Shown here piece after piece: positions 44,875-52,306 of a DNA stretch of 64,000 nt. Source of the DNA: Streptomyces muensis (lineage in GTDB: Bacteria > Actinomycetota > Actinomycetes > Streptomycetales > Streptomycetaceae); contig NZ_JAKEIP010000017.1 of the NCBI RefSeq assembly GCF_021474425.1, positions 1 to 64,000 of the forward strand, read 5' to 3'. The position numbers and the translations under genes are program-made. The stretch's first letter is position 1; every line of letters begins with the position of its first letter. Below the pieces are notes generated by a model. It was not told the origin of the DNA. It searched no databases and saw only the letters and a program-made list of their open reading frames with translations.

Positions 44875-44921
44875 GGAGCGGGTGACGAGAATCGAACTCG
44901 CGCTCTCAGCTTGGGAAGCTG
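44875..44921. repeat. Attachment-site repeat (left end of island)
   Basis: These 47 bp are identical to 56073-56119, which is the 3' part of the tRNA-Gly gene (CCA end through the anticodon arm). The rest of the tRNA is absent here. A perfect tRNA 3' end repeated 11.2 kb away is the footprint of tyrosine-integrase insertion. Confidence 0.92.
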
Positions 44922-44976
44922 CGGGTACTTGGTGTGGGCAGGGCCGCTGAGCTGGTCGTTTGCCTGACACCAGACC

Positions 44977-45330
44977 TCATTGCCCTGGGTCGATTTCACC
45001 GTCGTTCCCCGCAGTTCCCCGCTCTATCTGGTGCGCTTGTGGTGCGTCGGTCGTGTCCTGGCCCGGTGCGGTCGACTCGTCGGCTCCGCCGTACAGATCG
45101 GCGCGGAGACGCTCCTTGGCCGCTTCGAGGCGTGGACCGTAGTCGGGCATGAAGATCTCGCGCAGCGTCTTGTCCAGCGTTCCGGAGATCGCGTGAATCG
45201 GCGACCAGACGGCTCGGTCGTGCACGATCCCTTCAAGGTCGTCGGACTGGAACATGACTTGGTAGAGCCAGTCCGACAGCACGAATGCTTGATCGCGCGT
45301 GAGCTTGATGGTGATCGCTTCCTCGTCCAC
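44977..45330 (-). CDS. Hypothetical island protein
   Basis: A 117-residue protein starting MDEEAITIKLTRDQAFVLSDWLYQVMFQSDDLEGIVHDRAVWSPIHAISGTLDKTLREIF. The first 80 residues look like a compact alpha/beta domain with a conserved-looking Trp-Leu motif; the tail is acidic and probably disordered. The GTG start has GAGG nearby. I do not recognise the family. It lies just inside the left att site, the usual place for late-acquired cargo. Confidence 0.6.
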   Translation of the reverse strand: MDEEAITIKLTRDQAFVLSDWLYQVMFQSDDLEGIVHDRAVWSPIHAISGTLDKTLREIFMPDYGPRLEAAKERLRADLYGGADESTAPGQDTTDAPQAHQIERGTAGNDGEIDPGQ

Positions 45331-45569
45331 GACCTCAACCTAGCTGCCGCGACTGGCGGTGTCGTGGGCCGACGTTGCCGTGAAGACCAACACGCTTTCC
45401 AACTGTGGTGGTGGGGTGGTGGGCTCCGTTCAGGGACGTTCACCTGCGTTCGTGGGCGGACTCGCCGTTGAGTGGTGACAGCTTGAGTCCTTAGCTGAAC
45501 GGCCCTGAACGGAGGTGAATGAGACGGGAAATGAGACGGACGGAGCCTCCGGAACGGGAGCTCTATGGT

Positions 45570-45860
45570 CTACACGTAGCGGTCGACCGGTTCTGCGGCG
45601 AACGTGCCGTCGGGCAGGCGTACGTCGGTTAGCTCGAACCGCTCGCGGCGACCGTTGACCTCCAGTGTGATCACCGTGCCGGGAGGCCGTGTCGTGAGAT
45701 GCTGTACCGGGTTCCCGTTCGTGCCCACGGTGTTGAGCACGGTGTATGAGCGGGCCCTGTTCTTCCGACGCCACCGGAAGAACCAGACGACACCGCCAGC
45801 CACTCCGGTGGCGCCGAGCGCTCCGAGAAACTCCGGCAGAGAGTCGACTAGGAGGCTCAT
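45570..45860 (-). CDS. Small membrane protein coupled to the upstream gene
   Basis: A 96-residue protein with one N-terminal membrane helix (FLGALGATGVAGGVVWFF) followed by a basic stop-transfer RWRRKNRAR and a small beta domain (GTVITLEVNGRRERFELTDVRLPDGTF). It would sit in the membrane with the domain inside. Its ATG overlaps the stop of the upstream gene (ATGA) and has GAAGG before it, so the two are made together, probably as partners. Family not recognised. Confidence 0.65.
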   Translation of the reverse strand: MSLLVDSLPEFLGALGATGVAGGVVWFFRWRRKNRARSYTVLNTVGTNGNPVQHLTTRPPGTVITLEVNGRRERFELTDVRLPDGTFAAEPVDRYV

Positions 45861-46561
45861 GCTGCTGCCTTCCACGTCTTGGCCAGATGCCGCACCTTGC
45901 GACGTACCTGCTCAGCGAAGCGGGGATCTTGAGGACCACCGGCAGCCTCGGCAGCGGCCTCATGCCAAGTCCGGACCCCGGACATCTGCCAGGCGAGGAG
46001 CGTCCTACGTTCCATGGCGTTGAGTCTGTTCAGAATAAGGCGCGCTCGGGGGTCCTCCGGCACCCCATCGGGTTCGGGCTCTGTGGCCGGCTCGTAGGTA
46101 GAGACCAGGCCGAGCACCTCGTCGGAGAGCTCGCTGAATAGGAAGACCCTCGTACCGTGGACACGATGCTTCCACACCGGACGATCTGATCCAGTTTCCG
46201 AGTGCAGCAGCCTCCGGACCAGCCCGGGGAGCCGGGAGTCGCTCGTACGGTCGAACTCCTCGCTGTGCAAGAGGAGGGTCCCTGCCACGTCCGGGCCCGC
46301 TCGGAAGTTCAGACCGAGCTGAGCATTGACGATGTACTGGGTCTTTGCGATGTCGCCACTCTGTGCGGCCTTGCGGGCTGCGGTCAGCCAGTCCCGGAAG
46401 TCTGGGGAGGAACCGTCAGACACAGGCGCCATAGCCGGTCGGGCTTTGGGCGTACCCTTTCGGGGGGTCCTCCTGACAGCCTCTACGGCAGCTTGGTAAC
46501 TCCCGCCGAATGTGGCTTGGTGTCGCTTGGCGTCGAGTTTGAGGCGGCGGTCACTGACCAC
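45857..46561 (-). CDS. Hypothetical island protein with HTH-like C-terminus
   Basis: A 234-residue protein. The middle (ARKAAQSGDIAKTQYIVNAQLGLNFRAGPDVAGTLLLHSEE) and the C-terminus (LILNRLNAMERRTLLAWQMSGVRTWHEAAAEAAGGPQDPRFAEQVRRKVRHLAKTW) are helical. The latter resembles sigma-factor or HTH-type DNA-binding helices. The start at GTG 46561 is preferred because AGGA lies 6 nt before it; a longer frame begins at 46600. It is translationally coupled to the small membrane protein downstream. I cannot name a family; a two-component conflict or signalling system is one possibility. Confidence 0.55.
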   Translation of the reverse strand: MVSDRRLKLDAKRHQATFGGSYQAAVEAVRRTPRKGTPKARPAMAPVSDGSSPDFRDWLTAARKAAQSGDIAKTQYIVNAQLGLNFRAGPDVAGTLLLHSEEFDRTSDSRLPGLVRRLLHSETGSDRPVWKHRVHGTRVFLFSELSDEVLGLVSTYEPATEPEPDGVPEDPRARLILNRLNAMERRTLLAWQMSGVRTWHEAAAEAAGGPQDPRFAEQVRRKVRHLAKTWKAAA

Positions 46562-46813
46562 GATTGTCCTGATCCGACGTGGCGTCCCGTGACTCGGCAC
46601 GCCTACAACAGGGCGGCGACAGTCACAGGGATGCGGGGCACCTTCGGGCCTTCATCGCCGACGGTCACGGGATCTGTCAGCTCAGCCACCGGCCGCTGCA
46701 CGGCCGACGACCAGAATAGCGGGAGGCTCGATCAGTCCGTCAAGCGAGGATCCCCCCTGCTTGCACACCGCCCACACTTCGGGCCGGCTTCTCCGGCGTA
46801 AGCCCCCTTCCTG

Positions 46814-46859
46814 GCGTGGGTGAGGAGAGCCGAACTCGCAACCTCAGCTTGGGAAGCTA
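46814..46859. repeat. Diverged third attachment-like site
   Basis: This stretch resembles the tRNA-Gly 3' end (GCGNGGGTGA.GAGA..CGAACTCGC...CTCAGCTTGGGAAGCT) with scattered differences. CTCAGCTTGGGAAGCT is exact. It looks like an old att site from an earlier element or from a related tRNA, dividing the island into two units. Confidence 0.65.
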
Positions 46860-47024
46860 AGGGCATCCAGGGCTTGCTCGGGGGCTGACCTGCGGCGGAG
46901 GGGTGTCCGGGTTTGGCGGGCGGTTGACTGGTTCCCCGGTGTACCCCGTGGTTCCCCGCACGATCTGGCACGGGTTTGGCACGGACCTCTTCGTCGAACT
47001 GTAGGTGCGTCAGATGATGCAACG

Positions 47025-47453
47025 ATGGCGGACAACACATGGGCGGTTCTGATTACAGCCGGTGCGACGGTGACGGGCGTGTGGACTGGCAGCGCCCTCA
47101 CAGCACTGGCTCAACGGCGCCATTGGCTGCGGGAAGAGGGCACTCGAAAGCGACAGGTCCGACGTGATCGGCCCGCTGAATTTCTCGCTGTGGCCCTGGA
47201 GTTGACCCGGCTGTTCCCTGATGAAGCTGGTACAGCGAGCCCTCAAGTGCGGGAACTAGGCCGACTGGCAGCCTACTCGCGTCTTCACGACCACAGAGAG
47301 GTTTACCCAACAGTTGCAGAGGTCCATGCACGCGCACTTGCCGTCCAGAGCGCCATCGCGACCGGTGATCGCGCCACGGCGAGTCTCATTGAGGACTATG
47401 AGGCGAGCGTCACGGCGTTTCTAGAGTGTGTGAGCCGGTACGCGAGGGAGTGA
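47025..47453 (+). CDS. Small single-helix membrane protein (island cargo)
   Basis: A 142-residue protein with an N-terminal membrane helix (WAVLITAGATVTGVWTGSALTALA) then a basic Arg-rich segment (QRRHWLREEGTRKRQVRRDR) and a helical cytoplasmic domain. It is placed directly after the second att-like site and arm-like motif. Its design matches that of the IS-interrupted gene at 50572 (membrane helix, RRHxR, helical domain), although sequence identity is low. No family is recognised. A perfect 12-bp terminator follows it. Confidence 0.6.
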   Translation: MADNTWAVLITAGATVTGVWTGSALTALAQRRHWLREEGTRKRQVRRDRPAEFLAVALELTRLFPDEAGTASPQVRELGRLAAYSRLHDHREVYPTVAEVHARALAVQSAIATGDRATASLIEDYEASVTAFLECVSRYARE

Positions 47454-47455
47454 TC

Positions 47456-47490
47456 AGGTACCAAGGGACTCCGGAGGCCCCTTGGTACCT
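47456..47490 (+). terminator. Terminator hairpin
   Basis: Two 12-bp perfect arms (AGGTACCAAGGG and complement, 47456-47467 and 47479-47490) with an 11-nt loop begin 2 nt after the stop of the small membrane protein gene. Confidence 0.78.
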
Positions 47491-48087
47491 CGGTAACGCA
47501 GCAGGTCACGGTCACTGCATGCGACAGATCAGGCGGGGCGGGTCCACGAATAGTCCACTGCCGGATGAGCACCGCTTTAGGAATTCGATCCGAGTCTGCT
47601 CCGGCTGCTGCCGTCGACTGGCGTGGCAGCCGGACAGAGACGCTGACGTACGCCTCTGTCCGGCGTCGTTGATGTCAGCTGTGGATGTCAGGACTCAGTT
47701 TGCTGACGCCTGCCTACGGTTCTGAAACTCCTCGTACTTGGCTGTGAAGACGTAGAGGGATCAAGTCCTATTTCCTGGCCAGCGCGGCATGTCTGTGACC
47801 TGACGTTTTCCAGCGAGCATAGTGCCGACTGCGTCAGTTGTTCCATCCGGAATTGCGTCGGCTGCGCCGGCTGCGCCGATGGCAGCCGCCCAAGCCGACG
47901 CAGCCCCGGATTTGTGTCGGATTCTTCTACAGAGACGCGGGCCCTTTGCTATACACGCGATTAGGGCCTGGGGGACTCGGCGGTTTCCTCGTGCTCGGCC
48001 AACCCTTGTTCAATCAGGGTCATTTGCAGCCTGATTTGTGTACCTCAGCAGAGCCGGGGAGCCGAGCAATGCCGAGCATGCCTACCC
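47491..48087. other. Gap between membrane protein and reverse transcriptase, with a nested palindrome
   Basis: No gene is convincing in these 597 bp; short open frames have mixed codon use. A nested palindrome lies at 47854-47902: outer arms TGCGTCGGC and complement (47854-47862, 47894-47902), inner arms GGCTGC and complement (47869-47874, 47882-47887). It is about 190 bp past the reverse transcriptase stop and could be its terminator, a structured RNA or a recombination site. Confidence 0.5.
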
Positions 48088-49059
48088 CTAGAGCAGGTCG
48101 TATAGATCCTCGTCATACCCGTGTAGCTCCTCGTCGCTCCCCTCCGGAACTAGTCGATCGAATTCTCGCAGCAGTGAGAAGCCAACGTCTCGCTCGACTG
48201 CGGCGATATAGCATGCCCAGCCCAGCAGCCGACATCGATACATCCCCTCATTCTCGCCACCGAAATCGGTCATATAGGCCTCATAGCCGAATTTCGATAT
48301 CACGTGCAAGATCCATCGCATCTTACGCTTCAGAGCACGGGGGATATGTGGTCCGTCCGATTCTCCGACGTACAAACCGGTAACGTATTGCGGACCACCG
48401 CGGCGCATGAAAGCGGTTTTGCGCGTGTTCACCGACCAGCCAGCGTCGTCAAGAATGCGAGCAATATCCGTCGAGTGGCGGTCAGTGACGTCGCCGGAGA
48501 ATGTGAGATCGTCTACATAGCGCGTAAACGACAAACCTTCCGACCGTGCGTACGCGGCAAGGGAGCGGTCTGTGTCCAGAAAGGCCAAATTAGACAAGAG
48601 GGGCGACGTGCTAAGTCCGATTGGCAGCTTGCCGCCGATAGTAACGAGACTGACAGCGAGTTCCGCAGCCTTCTCATCGAAGCCTTGCTCTCGCAATGAA
48701 GCCCTTATTGTTGCGGCACCGATGGACGGAAAGAAATCCTCAAGATCCATGCGCAATACGCACTTCTTCGCGAGGTGCTGACTGGCATTGCTGATCGTGG
48801 AGCGGCCGCGAACAAAACCGTGAACATGGTCGGGAGCTTCATATGAGAACTGGCTCGTGAAGCTCCGATGCAGATTTTTACTGACGGCGTTGAATGGCGG
48901 CTTGGGCTCGAACACTTCTCGTATTCCGCCGTGTTTCTTGCGGTGCCTGCGCTGAACATAGAGAAGGCCTTCACCGGCAGGGAGATGCTCGGATAGAAAT
49001 TCTAGATTTTCAACCGATGTACCAACTTGCTCAGCTAGCTGATCAACCGAGAAAGACAC
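48088..49059 (-). CDS. Retron-type reverse transcriptase
   Basis: A 323-residue reverse transcriptase, the usual length for retrons. Retron hallmarks are present: NASQH (the NAxxH motif, residues 91-95), the catalytic Asp105 in RMDLEDFFPSI, LPIGLSTSPLLSN, the YVDD box (181-184) and the VTG motif (QYVTGLYVG, 226-228). It should copy part of an RNA encoded just upstream into msDNA. The GTG start has AGGGGG 5 nt before it. Codon use is much less GC-biased than host genes, which indicates transfer. It belongs with the candidate ncRNA and DUF3800 gene upstream. Confidence 0.92.
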   Translation of the reverse strand: MSFSVDQLAEQVGTSVENLEFLSEHLPAGEGLLYVQRRHRKKHGGIREVFEPKPPFNAVSKNLHRSFTSQFSYEAPDHVHGFVRGRSTISNASQHLAKKCVLRMDLEDFFPSIGAATIRASLREQGFDEKAAELAVSLVTIGGKLPIGLSTSPLLSNLAFLDTDRSLAAYARSEGLSFTRYVDDLTFSGDVTDRHSTDIARILDDAGWSVNTRKTAFMRRGGPQYVTGLYVGESDGPHIPRALKRKMRWILHVISKFGYEAYMTDFGGENEGMYRCRLLGWACYIAAVERDVGFSLLREFDRLVPEGSDEELHGYDEDLYDLL

Positions 49060-49083
49060 CGTACCCCCTGCGGTGGCGTGTCA

Positions 49084-49166
49084 GGAGGTAGGGCCACACT
49101 CCCGTGCAAGGACTATCACGCAACGCACGCGAAATCGCGCACAACGTTGACCGCGACCCTACCTCC
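49084..49166 (-). ncRNA. Candidate retron msr-msd RNA
   Basis: The 126-bp gap between the DUF3800 gene and the reverse transcriptase holds a 10-bp perfect inverted repeat (GGAGGTAGGG at 49084-49093, complement at 49157-49166) like the a1/a2 repeats that close retron RNAs, 24 nt before the reverse transcriptase start. Inside are a hairpin with a 7-bp GC-rich stem (49125-49142, loop 4 nt; wobble pairs included), extended by CAAC/GTTG, and a smaller hairpin near 49096-49107. At 83 nt it is shorter than the retron RNAs I know. No obvious AGC branch site follows a1. Confidence 0.62.
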
Positions 49167-49185
49167 GGCTGGAGTATATCACACA

Positions 49186-49887
49186 TTAATGAAGAGGGTC
49201 CTTTCGGCTAGAAATGCGACCAAGCTCGAACGAATAGAGCATGGAAATTGACGGCTCAACCTCGCGGAATGCTCTATAAGCATAGTCTTTCGGGTTATCT
49301 GTGCGGTCCTTCTGGAGCCATCTACTTACGTCAGCCATGACATAGTCGATGATGGCCGTAGACATGTAGTCACGCTTGGTGACCATTGAGATATCGGGCT
49401 GCGGCAACGATGTGTCTCTGCCAGCCTTTTTCTGGGCCCCTCTAACGACGGCATCGGGGAGTCGGCGAATGATCGACGTCATCTCTTCGCTCTGCTCTAT
49501 GTAGCAAAGAAAATTGGGTTCATGGCGATGTCGAATCAGCAAATCACTCAACAGCTTTACGTACATGAACTCGATTAGCTCGGATTCCGTATTAGAGGGG
49601 AAACTCGTTCGATCGGTGACCACCATATACGCTCTGAAAAAGGTGTTCCGCATGAGCTCTCGAAATGGAACGGAGATCTCTGTCGGATCGTTCGAGCTGT
49701 GAAAACCGTCTTTGCGGAAATTTTCGAAGCTGCCAAATCCGGTCAAGCTGCGCCTCGCGACCAGGCGTTTGTGTAGATCTTTAATTCTTTCCTCGATGTC
49801 TTCTGCGTCCTCACCCAGTTCAACCGCACCTACGATCAATGGCTGGGAAGGGTTTCCGTTTCCCGACTCGTCCATAAATAGCTTCAC
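49186..49887 (-). CDS. DUF3800 protein, probable retron effector
   Basis: A 233-residue DUF3800 protein with the diagnostic N-terminus MKLFMDESGN (Asp6, Glu7) of an RNase H-like fold, and later acidic residues in CYIEQSEE and AIIDYVMADVSRWL. DUF3800 proteins are thought to be nucleases. Together with a reverse transcriptase this matches, in my memory, the retron class called type VII. It comes first in the operon, and the RNA and reverse transcriptase follow. AAGGG precedes the GTG start. Base composition is low in GC like its partner. Its toxicity is inferred from other retron effectors. Confidence 0.85.
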   Translation of the reverse strand: MKLFMDESGNGNPSQPLIVGAVELGEDAEDIEERIKDLHKRLVARRSLTGFGSFENFRKDGFHSSNDPTEISVPFRELMRNTFFRAYMVVTDRTSFPSNTESELIEFMYVKLLSDLLIRHRHEPNFLCYIEQSEEMTSIIRRLPDAVVRGAQKKAGRDTSLPQPDISMVTKRDYMSTAIIDYVMADVSRWLQKDRTDNPKDYAYRAFREVEPSISMLYSFELGRISSRKDPLH

Positions 49888-49967
49888 CGCAGTAGCCCTT
49901 CATGAGGCATGCGGCAACGCCGCCAAGCCATCCGCGTCATCAGGCTAGAAGAGTAATGGTGTTCACC

Positions 49968-50135
49968 AGGCCATGCTCGGCGTTTCCCGGTTCCACAATC
50001 TTGATGCGAGGGCGAGGTTGTGCATGTGGGCGGCTTGGTGGAGGCCGTCGCCGCGCTGTCGGCAGTCGCGGAGGAGCTTGTAGTTCTTCATCTGGCCAAT
50101 CCCATGCTCCACCGGGGCACATACCTGCGCGCGCC
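49968..50135 (-). pseudogene. IS5-type transposase, C-terminal remnant
   Basis: The - strand reads APVEHGIGQMKNYKLLRDCRQRGDGLHQAAHMHNLALASRLW, the end of DDE transposases of the IS5/IS1647 type (the Glu of DDE lies in PVEHGIGQMKN). The remainder of the gene and both ends of the element are missing. Confidence 0.75.
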
Positions 50136-50303
50136 CGTAGCGGCTTCACGCAGGCCGATGCTCCGTCCTGGGTCCCGTCGCCGGGCGGTACCGGCACGGC
50201 TGGGCGCTCGCCGTTTGGCCAACCTGCGGCCAGCGTCGCGGCTTCACGCTGTTGGCTGGGAACAGAACAGCAGGTCGGACAGCGAGGCGCCTCTCAAAAC
50301 CGA

Positions 50304-50363
50304 CCGGTCTTGAAAACCGTTGTGGCAGCGATGTCACCGTGGGTTCAAATCCCACACCCACCG
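50304..50363 (+). pseudogene. tRNA-Ser(UGA) 3' fragment
   Basis: The anticodon arm (CTTGAAA loop, anticodon TGA), the long variable arm of serine tRNAs, the T arm (GTGGGTTCAAATCCCAC) and the acceptor 3' strand (ACCCACC) are present. The D arm and the acceptor 5' strand are missing and CCA is not encoded. A tRNA 3' half inside an integrative island is the scar of another element that used tRNA-Ser as its target. Confidence 0.82.
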
Positions 50364-50374
50364 CAGATGGATGG

Positions 50375-50401
50375 CCCCTGACCTGGTGAATCGGTCAGGG
50401 G
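50375..50401. terminator. Terminator-like hairpin
   Basis: Two 9-bp perfect arms (CCCCTGACC and complement, 50375-50383 and 50393-50401) just after the tRNA-Ser fragment. Confidence 0.6.
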
Positions 50402-50880
50402 TCGTCACTCTGATGTCTGCCTGGGAGCGACCCTTGGTCCCCGCGGTTCCCCGCTCGATCGGGCACGGATGGGGCACACTCTCAGCCGACAGTGTCAGTG
50501 GCTCCCGATACTCTCGCCGAAATCTTGGATGGACCGAGCGGTGGAGTTGAGATGGCGAGCTGGTTGCGACGTTGGTGGCCGCTCTCATCGGCGGGATGAG
50601 CGGCGGTTTGCTGGCGCCTTGGGCCAAGGCCCGGTTCGATCGGCGACACGAACGGCATCAAGCGTTCGATCGAGCCATTGCTTCAGTCAAGGCTGTCTTG
50701 TACGCCTACACAGCCCCAACGAACGTTGCTCGCAGTCAGATCGGCGACAGCACTTATGCGCAGGAATTCATAGATCAGCTTCTGACCCGACGTATGGAAC
50801 GGTTCTTCGAGGCGACCTACGGGATGCGTCAGGCGATCGCCGGGCTGGAACCTTGAACCGCTCCGGGATCGGTGGAGGCT

Positions 50881-51774
50881 CTATGCGTTGACTCCAGCCG
50901 CCGGTTGGGGCTGGTGTTGAGCGTAGTAGCTGGTCTCGTGCTCGTGGGGCGGGATATCTCCGATCGCCGTGTGGAGACGCTGGTTGTTGAACCAGTCGAC
51001 CCATTCCGCGGTGACGAGTTCGACATCGGCAAGGCCGTGCCAGGGCTTGCGAGGCTTGATCAACTCCGTCTTATAGAGGCCGATCTGGGACTCCATGAGG
51101 GCGTTGTCCAGGGCGTCGCCGACCGTGCCGATCGAGGCATCGATGCCGGCCTCGAGAAGGTGAGCGGTGAACGCGAAAGACGTGTACTGGCTGCCCGCAT
51201 CCGAGTGATGAACCAGCCCTGGCCCAGCGGGAGTTCCGGCACGGTCCCGACGCCACAACGCCATATCCAGGGCATCGAGTACGAGCTTGGCCCGTTTGCT
51301 GGTGGCCGCGGACCAGCCGACGATTGCCCGGGAGAACACGTCCACGACGAATGCGACGTAGACGATCCCGGACCAGGTGGCCACGTAGGTGAAGTCGGCC
51401 ACCCACCGCTGGTTCGGACGGGACGCGGTGAAGTCGCGCCTGAGCAGGTCAGAGGCCCGCTCGTTGCCGTCGTCGCGGATGGTGGTGCGGATCTTCTTCC
51501 CACGTCGGGCGCCCTGGAGGCCAAGGTCGCGCATCAGCCGGGCCACCGTGCAGCGGGCTGCCGGTATGCCTTCGCGGTGCAGCTGCCGCCAGACCTTCCG
51601 CACCCCGTAGACGCCGAAGTTGTCCGCGTGAACGCGGCTGATCTGCGTCTTCAGCTCCGCATCGCGAACCGACCGTGGGCTGGGGGTCCGGTTCTTGGCG
51701 GCGTAGTAGGTGCTCGTTGCGATCTTCAGGCCATGGCTGGTCAGGACCCGGCAGATCGGCTCGACTCCGAACAC
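50881..51774 (-). CDS. IS3 transposase OrfB (DDE integrase core)
   Basis: The reading frame encodes a 297-residue part with the rve core: WVADFTYVATWSGIVYVAFVVDVFSRAIVGW (first Asp), LVHHSDAGSQYTS (second Asp) and NALMESQIGLYKTELI (Glu). The true product is an OrfAB fusion made by a -1 shift near the end of OrfA, because the frame continues upstream into the OrfA region (VAFIDAHRQVFGVEPICRVL). The start given is only the first in-frame start codon. Confidence 0.92.
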   Translation of the reverse strand: MFGVEPICRVLTSHGLKIATSTYYAAKNRTPSPRSVRDAELKTQISRVHADNFGVYGVRKVWRQLHREGIPAARCTVARLMRDLGLQGARRGKKIRTTIRDDGNERASDLLRRDFTASRPNQRWVADFTYVATWSGIVYVAFVVDVFSRAIVGWSAATSKRAKLVLDALDMALWRRDRAGTPAGPGLVHHSDAGSQYTSFAFTAHLLEAGIDASIGTVGDALDNALMESQIGLYKTELIKPRKPWHGLADVELVTAEWVDWFNNQRLHTAIGDIPPHEHETSYYAQHQPQPAAGVNA

Positions 51775-51797
51775 CTGGCGGTGTGCGTCGATGAACG

Positions 51798-52124
51798 CTA
51801 CGAGCGTTTCGACGGCCGGTCGAGCTCGGCCGCGAAGAAAGCCGACGCCGCCTTCAGGATCTCGTTGGCCCGCCGCAGCTCGGCGTTCTCGGCCCGCAGC
51901 CGCTTGATCTCCGCGGCCTCCCCGGACGTGACGCCGGGCCGCTGGCCGTCATCGACTTCGGCCTTGCGGACCCAGGTCCGCACCGTCTCCGCAGCCCCGA
52001 TGCCCAGCTTGGCCGCGACGGCCTTCATAGCGGCCCACTCGGTTGGGTAGTTGGGGCGGATCTCCGCGACCATGCGCACCGCGCGCTCACGAAGCTCAGG
52101 CGGGTAGGGGGACGGACGTGCCAT
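51798..52124 (-). CDS. IS3 transposase OrfA (HTH)
   Basis: A 108-residue protein with an HTH (YPPELRERAVRMVAEIRPNYPTEWAAMKAVAAKLGIGAAETVRTWVRKAE) and a leucine-zipper-like helix (EIKRLRAENAELRRANEILKAASAFFAAEL). It binds the IS ends and, fused to OrfB by frameshifting, forms the transposase. It stops inside the OrfB frame. Confidence 0.92.
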   Translation of the reverse strand: MARPSPYPPELRERAVRMVAEIRPNYPTEWAAMKAVAAKLGIGAAETVRTWVRKAEVDDGQRPGVTSGEAAEIKRLRAENAELRRANEILKAASAFFAAELDRPSKRS

Positions 52125-52306
52125 GACTCGATCCTCTCAGGGAATCGAGCCTCCATCAGACCCGGAGCGGTTCACCTCACTACAAGGTCGCTTGGGATCC
52201 TGAGCGGTTCCAGCTGTCTGAGGACGAGCTAACTCGTCTGGTCGACCAGCTCAGGCAGGCAAGATAGCTGCACCTGAGCTACCTACGCACACCCACCACT
52301 CACCCC

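Larger units (their letters stand above)
50854..52174 (-). mobile_element. IS3-family insertion sequence (1321 bp)
   Basis: The terminal inverted repeats begin TGAACCGCTCCGGG at both ends and continue imperfectly to about 28 bp (GGAGGCTC). A 3-bp target duplication, CCT, lies at 50851-50853 and 52175-52177. OrfA and OrfB are complete and in overlapping frames, so the copy looks young and possibly active. Confidence 0.93.
50572..52267 (+). pseudogene. Small membrane protein gene interrupted by an IS3 element
   Basis: Removing the IS and one copy of the CCT duplication joins 50572-50853 to 52178-52267 in one frame of 123 residues: a short hydrophobic N-terminus (LVAALIGGMSGGLLAPWA), a basic RFDRRHERH segment and a helical domain ending DPERFQLSEDELTRLVDQLRQAR. 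The TTG at 50572 is a guess at the start. The layout resembles the gene at 47025. The insertion cuts off the last 29 residues. Confidence 0.75.

Noticed and set aside
44875..44921. A second tRNA-Gly gene
   Set aside because: Only the 3' 47 bp are present; the D arm and 5' acceptor strand are missing, so it is an attachment-site copy.
45570..45860. EACC1-type effector-associated protein
   Set aside because: The single-helix plus beta-domain design is similar, but the sequence motifs of that family are not evident.
47426..47725. A 99-codon + strand gene after the small membrane protein
   Set aside because: It starts inside the upstream gene, runs through its terminator and shows no codon bias or motif.
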